Notes under the pieces: generated by a model
What the model was told of the DNA's origin: nothing
Databases searched by the model: none
Seen by the model: only the letters and a program-made list of their open reading frames with translations
Made by a program: the position numbers and the translations under genes
Shown: in pieces, positions 22,232 to 30,033 of the stretch
Layout: each line of letters opens with the position of its first letter
Position numbering within the stretch: the first letter of the stretch is position 1
IMG/VR virus record: IMGVR_UViG_3300033553_000813
Coordinates: 1-36,175 of that record
Source: a virus
Length of the DNA: 36,175 nt
Strand: one strand, 5' to 3'

Positions 22232-24223
22232 TCACATACTCGCAGCCACCATTCCATCGCTCAACTTATCGTTTATGGCTCGAACCAACTTTTCGGCTAT
22301 GCTTTCAAATTCGCTTTTATCCGCTCCCGCACTTATGGTAAAGTAATTTTTAACATCTACCTTTTGGTTGATGTTTTTTATTGAACCACTACCACCGCTG
22401 CCCTCCAATCCACCACCTGTTTTATTACCACCTCCATTAAGGCCAGTTGGTGTAAGAACTGGAGAAACACTGGCAATTTCCAAAGCCCCGGCTTTCTCCT
22501 TTTTAGCTACAGTACTTTTAGCCGTAACGGCTCCGGGACGTTTGTCAGGATTATCTGCATAGAAATCCTCCATGCCCTCCTCACGGCCTTTGGTAAAAGA
22601 CTCACCGATCGACTTTCCATACTCGCTGGCAGCGTTGCTTATCTTTGAAAACCCATCGCTAAACGAATAACTATCATCAAACCAGTTAGCTGGATTAAAC
22701 ACACCTTTAAGTAGGTCTAAAATCCCTTGAGCTACCTCGCTTATAAAACTACCCATCCCGGTAAATACCGTTTTTACAGCTTCCCATAGACCCCAAAGAA
22801 ATCCCCTGAAGGTGGATGATGTTTTATAAAAATACACACCCAAGGCTATCAATGCGGCAACCAAGGCAGCTATCCAACCCAGTATAGGAATGTTCATTAT
22901 AGCTACACCCAAACCTTTGGCTGCGGTGCTCATCATGGCAAAACCACCGGATGCAATGGAGCTACCCAAGGTTACCAGTTTGCCAACAACAGGCATGGTT
23001 TTAAGCACTCCAAAAAGCAGCTTAACACCTTTTCCAGCATTGGCCAAATTGGCAAAAACCATAACCGCCCCCGCCATTCCATCCACAAAAGGGGTGAGCT
23101 TAGAGGTTACATCAAACATGCCTATGGCCAAATCGTTGAACCAAGCTTTTGTGCGCGACATGGTTTCGTTGTAACCGCTCATTATTGTATTGGCCTGTTC
23201 GGTTGCGGTGTTTGTGCCAACTATTTTACCTTTTAATTTATCAATAAAATCAATGTTATTCAGGATGGTATTAACTGCATTTTGATTTTCAGTACCGAAA
23301 ATTTGAGCCACTAGAGTAGCGTCGGATTGGGCTTTTTGCAATTCCTTTAGTCGTTCAACAAAGGGAAGTGTCTTATCACTAACTATGTCGTAATTAATGC
23401 CTAGAGCTTGCATTTTTTCAATTGCAGCTTTTGGTATCACATCGATACCAGCCATTTTGCCCAACATATTACGAAGTCCAACACCTGCTTCCGATCCATA
23501 AATAGTTCCTCTACCAAGTGCCTGGATAACAGCATTTGTTTCAGCAAAGGAAATGTTGGCACTATTGGCAGCATTACCCGCTTGCTTAATACTCTGTGCT
23601 ATATTCGGAACCTCAGCAGAGCCTTCTTTGGCTGATGCGGCCATAATATTCATTTGCTCGGTCATTATCCGAGCCATTTCCATTGGGTCTTCAACGTCAG
23701 ATGCAAACTGTAACATTGAACCAGTTAAAGCATTCATAGCCCCAACAGCATCGTTTTTCATGGTTTTACTTAGAGTCGCAATGTTGCTACCCATTAAATC
23801 CAATGCCTCTTGATTTTCTCCTATACCAGGACCCAGTTTTGACAGCACACCTGTATAGCTGGCAACCATTCCGGATGCATCTATACCAAACTTGATACCT
23901 GATTTCCTAGCCTTATCCCCAAGTTCATCCAGTCCATCTCCCGTTACACCTGTAATAGCAGATAATTCTTTAAGCTCAGCATTTAGTTTTGCACCCGGCT
24001 CATTGATTTTATTAAACTGATCGGCAATATTATTCACTGCATCGCTTATAGCGTACAGGTCAATAGCGGACATCTTTTTAAGCTTTTCGCCACTTTCATC
24101 GGCCTTTTTGCCCACGCCCTCCACAGCAGATGCAGCGGTTTCGCTTGCACCCATCACACCTTTCATTGGGGATGTAATCTTATCCACCAATTCAAGAATC
24201 CACTGTGTCGTTGTTTGTGCCAT
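22232..24223 (-). CDS. Tail tape measure protein (TP901-type)
   Basis: The 663-residue protein starts with a helical, alanine-rich region. It has the TP901 core SAITGVTGDGLDELGDKARK and MKNDAVGAMNALTGSMLQFA, with LGRGTIYGSEAGVGLRNMLG (about residues 80-260). A hydrophobic set of segments follows (about 385-480, including ILGWIAALVAALIALGVYF), then a glycine-rich linker and a C-terminal helix. Tape measure length sets tail length; 663 residues implies a tail of roughly Mu size. The hydrophobic part probably helps DNA cross the inner membrane. The start overlaps the end of the frameshifted chaperone extension by 32 bases. Confidence 0.9.
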   Translation of the reverse strand: MAQTTTQWILELVDKITSPMKGVMGASETAASAVEGVGKKADESGEKLKKMSAIDLYAISDAVNNIADQFNKINEPGAKLNAELKELSAITGVTGDGLDELGDKARKSGIKFGIDASGMVASYTGVLSKLGPGIGENQEALDLMGSNIATLSKTMKNDAVGAMNALTGSMLQFASDVEDPMEMARIMTEQMNIMAASAKEGSAEVPNIAQSIKQAGNAANSANISFAETNAVIQALGRGTIYGSEAGVGLRNMLGKMAGIDVIPKAAIEKMQALGINYDIVSDKTLPFVERLKELQKAQSDATLVAQIFGTENQNAVNTILNNIDFIDKLKGKIVGTNTATEQANTIMSGYNETMSRTKAWFNDLAIGMFDVTSKLTPFVDGMAGAVMVFANLANAGKGVKLLFGVLKTMPVVGKLVTLGSSIASGGFAMMSTAAKGLGVAIMNIPILGWIAALVAALIALGVYFYKTSSTFRGFLWGLWEAVKTVFTGMGSFISEVAQGILDLLKGVFNPANWFDDSYSFSDGFSKISNAASEYGKSIGESFTKGREEGMEDFYADNPDKRPGAVTAKSTVAKKEKAGALEIASVSPVLTPTGLNGGGNKTGGGLEGSGGSGSIKNINQKVDVKNYFTISAGADKSEFESIAEKLVRAINDKLSDGMVAASM

Positions 24224-25087
24224 TGCCTAAAATTGTTACTACAGCGGCCAGTATGGCCGTTTTTAAATTCAAATGATTGAGTTCGTTGATATACAGGTAT
24301 TCGGCGTAGAGTTTACAAAAGGCTTCATCATCCAATGTTTCCGGGTCTATGCCATATTCTTTGCGAATAACGGTTTCGGCCTGTCCGATGAAGTCCTCTT
24401 TGTCAACTTTGTAATGCTCTACGCGTTGGATAAAAAAGCTTGTGCAGGTGCTATCATTTCTTTAAGTTTACTCACCACACCCATATACACAAGGCCATCA
24501 TCCAATGAGTCCACGTCACCGCCTACAATCAAATTCTTAACGGCCTTATCGGCAAAGTCATCTATCTTACCACTTTGTGCCAGGGGCAGCAGCATTTTAA
24601 TTAAGCTCCTGTCCGGTCGCTTCACGAGAAACTGGTATTGCTCACCCTCCTGTATTGTTTTACCGGATAGATGCGATAAGGCAGAAACAAACTCACTTTT
24701 ATCTTTATCATCTCGCAGTTCAAACAACTTTTCAAGCGGCTTTAATCGCTCCTCTAAGCTCAATTCCTTATTACTTACTGTAGAAACATCAATACCAAGC
24801 GCATGCAGGTTAGCCCTGTCCACCGCTTTTAACTCATCAATGTCATAAATAGCCGCCTCCACCACCACAGTAATCATCTTTATCTTACCATACTTTACCC
24901 GCAATTGATTAACTAAATCAGTGGTAATGCTGGTACTGGCAATCACGGGCGCAAGTGCCAGGGCTTCGCCATTATCTTTTACAAAGTCAACGGCGGCAGT
25001 AAATTCCACATGTCCAACGGCATGGGCAGTTATCGCAATAACCATAAGAACCAAAAGGCTCATCAAAATCCTAAAACTTCTTTTCAT
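24192..25087 (-). CDS. Tail-assembly chaperone, -1 frameshift product (G-T type)
   Basis: Downstream of the chaperone stop, the -1 frame is open from the slippery site to a TGA at 24194-24192 and reads like protein (VEHYKVDKEDFIGQAETVIR and on) but has no ATG of its own. Slippage at 24437-24431 would join residues 1-219 of the chaperone to 79 further residues, giving 298. Long and short chaperone forms made by frameshift just before the tape measure gene are conserved in dsDNA tailed phages, including Mu. The extended form recruits tail tube subunits to the tape measure. The extension overlaps the tape measure start by 32 bases. Confidence 0.75.
24419..25087 (-). CDS. Tail-assembly chaperone, short form, with an unusual signal-peptide-like N-terminus
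   Basis: The 222-residue protein sits between tail tube and tape measure, the place of tail chaperones. Its C-terminal part has EQYQFLVKRPDRSLIKML and VKNLIVGGDVDSLDDGLVYM, a pattern typical of chaperones in Bacteroidota phages. The oddity is the start: residues 1-23 (MKRSFRILMSLLVLMVIAIT followed by AHA) form a good Sec signal peptide or membrane anchor, and about 30 more residues precede the conserved part. A cytoplasmic chaperone should not need this. It may be a membrane tether, a fusion with a fragment of another gene, or a mis-set start. Possible internal starts lie downstream. Confidence 0.65.
   Translation of the reverse strand: MKRSFRILMSLLVLMVIAITAHAVGHVEFTAAVDFVKDNGEALALAPVIASTSITTDLVNQLRVKYGKIKMITVVVEAAIYDIDELKAVDRANLHALGIDVSTVSNKELSLEERLKPLEKLFELRDDKDKSEFVSALSHLSGKTIQEGEQYQFLVKRPDRSLIKMLLPLAQSGKIDDFADKAVKNLIVGGDVDSLDDGLVYMGVVSKLKEMIAPAQAFLSNA
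24431..24437 (-). promoter_or_regulatory. Slippery heptamer T TTT TTA for -1 frameshifting
   Basis: In the chaperone frame the bases read gcT-TTT-TTA-tcc, a perfect X-XXY-YYZ slippery site (the U UUU UUA type), 10 bases upstream of the stop. The -1 frame beyond is open for 79 codons. I see no strong downstream stimulatory stem. Confidence 0.75.
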
Positions 25088-25099
25088 CTTATATTAAGT

Positions 25100-25145
25100 G
25101 TTTAAATAATGTTTAAATCATGCATTCCTCCCCTATTCGGGGGAG
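25100..25145. repeat. TTTAAAT repeat pair and GC-rich hairpin between chaperone and tail tube genes
   Basis: GTTTAAATAATGTTTAAATC (25100-25119) is a member of the TTTAAA-pair set. A six-base GC stem CTCCCC (25128-25133) / GGGGAG (25140-25145) follows. No T-run is present on the leftward transcript, so it is at best an attenuator lowering expression after the abundant tube gene. Confidence 0.45.
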
Positions 25146-25158
25146 ATAGAGGGGGCTT

Positions 25159-25593
25159 TTAAATATTCCAAAGAACTTTACCCAAAACCATCAATTCCGA
25201 TTTGTAGGCAATAGTCTTGTCTCCCTGTTTTACGGCTATGCCGCGGCCTTTAATTTTAGCCACAAACGAATCCTTCATTTTAAAGCCATCATACTCATAC
25301 TCCACTACAATTGGGAAAGGAGCAATTTGATGCATGCCATATCCGGGGGGCAATGATTTTTGCAATCCATTCCACTCCTCGTTGTAAAGAGTAATGGAAG
25401 CTTTGGCCTCGTAGTTTCCTTCGCCATACCCAACCGGATAAGCTCCCTGACCACGAGCAACCTCCATGTCCATAGTGTCATTATACTCCAGTTCGGTAAT
25501 GCCTTCAACATCCCTGCCCAGCATGTTAACGGTTACAGAGTTCCATCCGGCCATTTTGCCGAATTTGTTTATCAATGTGCTAGCTGTAGACAT
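25159..25593 (-). CDS. Tail tube protein
   Basis: The 144-residue protein is beta-rich with long amphipathic strands (WNSVTVNMLGRDVEGITELE, ITLYNEEWNGLQKSLP, PFPIVVEYEYDGFKMKDSF). Its size and its place directly after the sheath gene and before the chaperone are those of contractile-tail tube proteins (Mu gpM equivalent). It polymerises around the tape measure to make the inner tube. Confidence 0.75.
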   Translation of the reverse strand: MSTASTLINKFGKMAGWNSVTVNMLGRDVEGITELEYNDTMDMEVARGQGAYPVGYGEGNYEAKASITLYNEEWNGLQKSLPPGYGMHQIAPFPIVVEYEYDGFKMKDSFVAKIKGRGIAVKQGDKTIAYKSELMVLGKVLWNI

Positions 25594-25596
25594 ATC

Positions 25597-26820
25597 TTAT
25601 AATTTTTCGGTTAAACCAAGGTTAACACTAAATTCGTGTACTATCTTGCCCACAACAACTTTGGCTTTTATCTCCAAGGGTGTGGTTTCGCTAATAGCTT
25701 GTACCGGATTAATGTAAACATCCTTACCCTCAATGTTACCCGCCGCCTCCATGGCTTCCAAAGCCGTGCTCACAGTTGTTTCTGCACCTGCAATCCATGT
25801 GCTTTTTAGGTAACCCGTGGTTGGGTCGGTAGGTACTTTTGAGCGCACGCGGGGCATCAGCGTTTTGCGGATAATGCGTGCCGCTTTATTCCATATACAG
25901 TTATGGTTAAAATAAGCGTAGTCGCTTACCTTACCTACTGCCGTTGGACATCCATTTAGGTAAAAGCCCGGATAATCGGCAAAAGAGCCCACGTAAATCC
26001 ATCCTTTGGCCGTCAGGCTTTTTTGTTCAGCATCGGTCAGGGTTTTAAAACCAGTACCGTCGCTCAATGCAGCCGAAAGCCAATAGCCCAATTGCTCATT
26101 ACTCAAGGAATAGTTTTCCTGTCCACGTCGCGAACGGGGTTTCTCCTCAATATCCACCGAACCCAAATCCTCGTGAACCTTACGTACGGCTACCGAACCC
26201 AATACGGTGCCCACAGCTCCACGTTTGGCATATGCGATATTAAGCGAAGCGACCGCCGGGTCTTGTGCTACGGTATAACTAATATTTGGAGCGGTAACAG
26301 TACGCAAATCCGGATAGGCAGGAATGGCCATTTCAAGGGCAGCACCCACACCTTCCACAAATATGCCGTCAATAAGCAGGTGTTCGCTGGCAAAAGCATC
26401 CACCAAACCTTGTAAGGCCACTGCATCAGTCAGACCATCGGCCACCAAAGTAGGCAGTCCGGCAATACCCAACACGTTCACATCCTTAACAGAGCGTATA
26501 GCTGCTTTTAAGGCTTCATCGGCAACCAAGGCCGCAACCGTAGTTGTTTTGTTTACCGGAATAAGAAAAAACTTTGTTTCCGGCGCGATCCTGAACATCT
26601 CCGACAAATGATAATAAAGCAATTCAGCATTTGTATCATCGGTAGAAGCTGTTATTCCAATGTCCTCAACAGTGTTTATGTCCAGCAGTTCGTAAGCCGT
26701 GTTATAGGCCAAGTCACCAACTAAGGTCATACCTCCGATAAGGCATATCACACGGTCGGACTCGACACCACGTCCGAGCCCACCGTTTAATTTGTTGATA
26801 GTTGCACCTTGAAAACTCAT
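25597..26820 (-). CDS. Contractile tail sheath protein (DUF2586-like)
   Basis: The 407-residue protein matches the DUF2586-type sheath proteins of Mu-like phages in Bacteroidota. The N-terminal domain has DRVICLIGGMTLVGDLAYNT and the middle has nucleotide-fold-like strands (DVNVLGIAGLP, LLIDGIFVEGVG). The conserved C-terminal part includes GSFADYPGFYLNGCPTAVG, YAYFNHNCIWNKAARIIRKT and LMPRVRSKVP. It encloses the tube and contracts on adsorption. The start shares one base with the stop of the upstream small gene. Confidence 0.85.
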   Translation of the reverse strand: MSFQGATINKLNGGLGRGVESDRVICLIGGMTLVGDLAYNTAYELLDINTVEDIGITASTDDTNAELLYYHLSEMFRIAPETKFFLIPVNKTTTVAALVADEALKAAIRSVKDVNVLGIAGLPTLVADGLTDAVALQGLVDAFASEHLLIDGIFVEGVGAALEMAIPAYPDLRTVTAPNISYTVAQDPAVASLNIAYAKRGAVGTVLGSVAVRKVHEDLGSVDIEEKPRSRRGQENYSLSNEQLGYWLSAALSDGTGFKTLTDAEQKSLTAKGWIYVGSFADYPGFYLNGCPTAVGKVSDYAYFNHNCIWNKAARIIRKTLMPRVRSKVPTDPTTGYLKSTWIAGAETTVSTALEAMEAAGNIEGKDVYINPVQAISETTPLEIKAKVVVGKIVHEFSVNLGLTEKL

Positions 26821-27191
26821 TATTTGGCAGTTTTAAGGGCTTCTAACTTAGCGTTTGCGGCTTCAACAACCGTTTTGCGATTTTTACCACCAACTTCACT
26901 TTTCAAAATTGCTTCCACAACTTCAACCTCTTTGGCCGCGTTAATTTCATCAATAAGCTCGTTGGCTGTTTTGGGCGCATCGGCACCTTCCATTTCGTCG
27001 CGCTTAAAATGCGTTATCGAAAGTTCCTTTTCATATCGGTTATTAACCGCATGGTTTTTAACCGACAGTTCATTTTCATCGGTAATAAAAGCCATACCAT
27101 CCGATGTTACGGCCACCTTTTGCGCTTTTGGATAACGTTTAAAAACATCAGCAGCAATAGCCTTTAATTCCTCTTTATTTTTCGTTTTCAT
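26820..27191 (-). CDS. Unknown structural-operon protein
   Basis: I cannot name this 123-residue protein. It is charged and helical, with an N-terminal alpha/beta part (ELKAIAADVFKRYPKAQKVA, then AFITDENELSV) and a C-terminal helical part rich in Ala, Glu and Lys. A role as capsid accessory or head-tail joining protein is suggested only by its place between capsid and sheath genes. Confidence 0.6.
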   Translation of the reverse strand: MKTKNKEELKAIAADVFKRYPKAQKVAVTSDGMAFITDENELSVKNHAVNNRYEKELSITHFKRDEMEGADAPKTANELIDEINAAKEVEVVEAILKSEVGGKNRKTVVEAANAKLEALKTAK

Positions 27192-27204
27192 CTTTTACGG
27201 TTTT

Positions 27205-27234
27205 AGGGAAAGCTACGTATGGTAGCTTATCCCT
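27205..27234 (-). other. Hairpin downstream of the major capsid gene
   Basis: AGGGA-AAGCTA (27205-27215) pairs with TAGCTT-(A)-TCCCT (27223-27234). On the leftward transcript it lies 16 bases beyond the capsid stop and is followed by only a weak T/A mix, so it may trim or stabilise the capsid mRNA rather than stop transcription. Confidence 0.5.
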
Positions 27235-27249
27235 CATTTTTGAACATTT

Positions 27250-28176
27250 CTAAATTATGCCGCTCACAATAGCACCCACACCGATTTCCTCAATGCGGTC
27301 AACCATACCATAAGTTTGTGTGCGGAATTCAGATTTAGGATCGGCCGATGTGGTGTCCGTGGTTTCGGGCTTGTAAAGGATTTTCACCTTTTCAATATGC
27401 TTAACCGTGTTTTCGGCATTAAAAAACAGCGATGCACGGCGGTCTGTACCCGTAAGGGCAGCACCTTTAGCCAGTCTAACACCAAGGTTATTATATGCCA
27501 ATACGGCTTTATTGGGATAGAATTTAAAGCCCATTACCGACTTAACCTTTCCGGTAACATCATCGAAGAAAATCTTTCTATCTGCAAACATCGATGCGCT
27601 GTCGCGGTCAAGGATTAAATCCGTTTCGTGCTCAGGGCAAAGAACCAAATAGTTCTCAGAATCATTTGGAAGATTCAGGTTTTTAACCAGCTCCAGGTAC
27701 TTTACCAAATCGGCAAAAGTAAAACGTCTGCGACCTGTACCGTCATCAGCACCCGTAGTACGCATAACTGGCATATCGGTACTGGTGTTATCACCGGGGG
27801 CAAGCTTCCACATTACGTGGTCACGGAATCCCATTTTAAAGGCTTCCGCGTGCTTAACGCGAACCGCATTGCGCTTATCGTAGTTCAGGTAACGAATTTC
27901 CGCATCATCTACCTCAGTAGGGTCGGTGTCGTATTTTTCCCACTCCACAAAACCCTTTTTACCTTCCATCTTTTTGGCGGTAAAACCAGCAGTGTTGTTC
28001 ACATAAAAACCAACGTTATTTACCAGCTTGTTAAAGCGGATACCGTCAGCAGTAAGTGCCGATTTTGGAGCGCCCTTTAACACGCCAACAAAATCATCGT
28101 TGTAATTCTTAAACTCCACCAAAAGTTGGGGAGATACAAACTGGTTTAACCAGTTTCCATCAGTTAATACACTCAT
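27250..28176 (-). CDS. Major capsid protein (Mu gpT-like, HK97 fold)
   Basis: The 308-residue protein follows the protease/scaffold gene and has the length and flavour of Mu gpT-type capsid proteins. It has an N-terminal region with LTDGNWLNQFVSPQLLVEFK, an extended strand region (ADGIRFNKLVNNVGFYVNNT), the P-domain with TFADLVKYLELVKNLNLPND then SENYLVLCPEH, and a C-terminal beta part. HK97-fold assembly is inferred from family. Confidence 0.85.
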   Translation of the reverse strand: MSVLTDGNWLNQFVSPQLLVEFKNYNDDFVGVLKGAPKSALTADGIRFNKLVNNVGFYVNNTAGFTAKKMEGKKGFVEWEKYDTDPTEVDDAEIRYLNYDKRNAVRVKHAEAFKMGFRDHVMWKLAPGDNTSTDMPVMRTTGADDGTGRRRFTFADLVKYLELVKNLNLPNDSENYLVLCPEHETDLILDRDSASMFADRKIFFDDVTGKVKSVMGFKFYPNKAVLAYNNLGVRLAKGAALTGTDRRASLFFNAENTVKHIEKVKILYKPETTDTTSADPKSEFRTQTYGMVDRIEEIGVGAIVSGII

Positions 28177-28187
28177 AATAATTCCTC

Positions 28188-29300
28188 CTATTTAATCTTG
28201 TTGCGTTTTTTCCAATCGGCAAACAATGAGTTGTATGCTTCAGGGTTAGTATCTTCCAATTCGGCCAACATTTCAGGAGCTTCATCCTGCAATTGTTCAA
28301 ATGTTTTACCTTGGTAAGTAGAACCTTTGCCATCAGCCGAAACTCTAATTTCAGCGGACAAAGGTGTAGTAACGGGCTGCAAGCTGTCCATAACAGCCTT
28401 TGTACCGTCAAAGTCCTTTTCTAACAATCCCTGCCAGTTGGCACGGGCATCAGCTTTGATGCTCTTGTTTTTTTCCTTTTCGTCAAGCAGGGCTTTAATC
28501 TTTGCCTGCCTGTCTTCTTTTTCCTTTAGCTCTGTTTGGGCTTTAAGGGTGTCGTAATCGGCCGCTTTTTGCGCATTGGCAGCAAGGCGGGCGTTTACTT
28601 CTTCCTCGGTGGAGCTTGTGTCCATACCAAGCAAGGTTGCAGTTGCTTTTACATCCATGTTCGTTAAGTTTTGATAAGTAATATTTGCAATGGCAATGGG
28701 CGAACCGCTGTCCTTAATGGCTTGTGCAGTTGCCGGGTCAATTGAGGCCTCACCTTTTACTTCGGTAACAAAACCCCATTCTTTTGCTTTCTCAGCGGTC
28801 ATCCAAAAATCACCTGAGTCCCATTTTGTTTTGAATTCCGATTCAGGTTTTTTTAGTACAGCTTTATAAGCATCGTAGTAGGTTACAGTCATGTTCTTGA
28901 GTAACTCAAGGTAATTCTCAACCTCGGTTTCATTTCCATGAGTGCCGCCCATTGGCTTGTGAATCATGTATTGACCATTTTTAGCCATTGTAAAGCTTTC
29001 GGCGTTTACACCAATGTAAGTTCCGGCACTGGCTACAACCGCTCCACCTTCCCCGGTATAGCTTCCAAATACATCAATAAGAATGTTCACTATCTCGTTG
29101 GCCTGAAAACAATCACCGCCAACCGTCATTAAATAAATATGGCACTTTGCAACACCAGAATCTTTTAACTCCCGGCATTTAGTGCGCATATCAACAGCGT
29201 TGTTTTTGTTCCACTCCGAGATTGAGCCAACAATATCAACCCTCCCGGTTGTACCCTCAGCATAGACCTTTATTTGCAAATTTTTACCCATGTGTACCAT
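28188..29300 (-). CDS. ClpP-like prohead protease with C-terminal scaffold region
   Basis: The 370-residue protein has a ClpP-like serine protease domain in its first ~200 residues: an oxyanion-type VGGDCFQANEI (60-70), the nucleophile Ser91 in VVASAGTYIG and His114 in MIHKPMGG. After about residue 225 it turns into a long Lys/Glu/Ala-rich coiled-coil part with KEKEDRQAKIKALLDEKEKN, ending in a basic tail. Protease plus scaffold on one chain is the Mu gpI/gpZ arrangement. The protein shapes the prohead and then degrades the scaffold. Start could also be the Met at residue 4. It is the first gene of the leftward late operon. Confidence 0.85.
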   Translation of the reverse strand: MVHMGKNLQIKVYAEGTTGRVDIVGSISEWNKNNAVDMRTKCRELKDSGVAKCHIYLMTVGGDCFQANEIVNILIDVFGSYTGEGGAVVASAGTYIGVNAESFTMAKNGQYMIHKPMGGTHGNETEVENYLELLKNMTVTYYDAYKAVLKKPESEFKTKWDSGDFWMTAEKAKEWGFVTEVKGEASIDPATAQAIKDSGSPIAIANITYQNLTNMDVKATATLLGMDTSSTEEEVNARLAANAQKAADYDTLKAQTELKEKEDRQAKIKALLDEKEKNKSIKADARANWQGLLEKDFDGTKAVMDSLQPVTTPLSAEIRVSADGKGSTYQGKTFEQLQDEAPEMLAELEDTNPEAYNSLFADWKKRNKIK

Positions 29301-29312
29301 TGTTTCGTGAAC

Positions 29313-29466
29313 ACAAAGGTTTGGGCTTTTTTTGAGGCTTAAAAATTGTCTTTTTTTCTACATCAATATTTTTGTTTTTTACACTAAAATTTGTGCGTAA
29401 AAAGTAAAAATCTTACCCAAAAAGAAAACATGTTTTTTTGATGCGGCCAATTCAAACAACCTTTGT
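29313..29466. promoter_or_regulatory. Divergent late promoter region with two AACCTTTGT boxes
   Basis: The 181-base gap between the two late operons carries AACCTTTGT on the leftward strand (29321-29313, 12 bases before the protease start) and again rightward (29458-29466, 15 bases before the small terminase start). Each resembles a degenerate -7 box (TAnnTTTG). Rightward, a TTTG lies 17 bases upstream (29437-29440). No -33 box is clear leftward. The rest of the gap is A/T-rich, with runs of A and T, suitable for a bent activator site. No gene is seen here. Confidence 0.55.
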
Positions 29467-29481
29467 ATCAAAATAAGGAGC

Positions 29482-30033
29482 ATGAAGAATAAGACCAAGA
29501 AACAAACCCGTAAAAAGCAGTTATCCCGCAAGGATTACGAAAAGCTTAAACGTACGGCCTACGAGTACATCGTTGTACAGGGCTTGGATCAAAAAGAAGT
29601 TGCCGGGTTGCTAAACATTACCGAGGCCACTTTAAGCAAATGGGCTAACCAAGGCAATGAGGGTAAATGGAGGGATTTACGCGAGTCGCGCCAACAATGC
29701 ACCTCTACCGATGCCGACAATATTAAAAAGCTTTTACAGGTCATGAGCAAACAACGCCTTGAGATGGAAGAGCAAATATTGGATGCCGTAAAGGTTGGTG
29801 ACAACAAAGAGGAGATTCGACTTCGGAAAGATGCCAGGGCTTTAAGCGATGAGATGAGCAAACAAAACAAAACATTGCTCACGCTCGACAAAGCCAACTA
29901 TACCCTTGGGGTTTTTATTGATGTGATGGACGAAATCTTTAACGCAATGCGCCTATACGATGAAGATTTGTGGGGAACGACCATCGAATTCCAATCCACA
30001 CTTATCCGGCGCAAAACAAACGAGTTAGGCTAA
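29482..30033 (+). CDS. Small terminase subunit
   Basis: The 183-residue protein has a basic N-terminus (KNKTKKQTRKKQLSRK) and an HTH domain (LDQKEVAGLLNITEATLSKW, residues 35-54) that would recognise phage DNA. A helical region with ELEMEEQ-type repeats for oligomerisation follows (about 85-135), then a C-terminal tail for large-subunit contact. It starts the rightward late operon and its stop overlaps the next start by one base. An AAGGAG lies one base before the ATG, probably too close to be a working ribosome site. Confidence 0.78.
   Translation: MKNKTKKQTRKKQLSRKDYEKLKRTAYEYIVVQGLDQKEVAGLLNITEATLSKWANQGNEGKWRDLRESRQQCTSTDADNIKKLLQVMSKQRLEMEEQILDAVKVGDNKEEIRLRKDARALSDEMSKQNKTLLTLDKANYTLGVFIDVMDEIFNAMRLYDEDLWGTTIEFQSTLIRRKTNELG

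Noticed and set aside
29970-30032. Upstream start for the large terminase
   Set aside because: It lies within the small terminase gene; the TAATG overlap at 30033 is a cleaner start.
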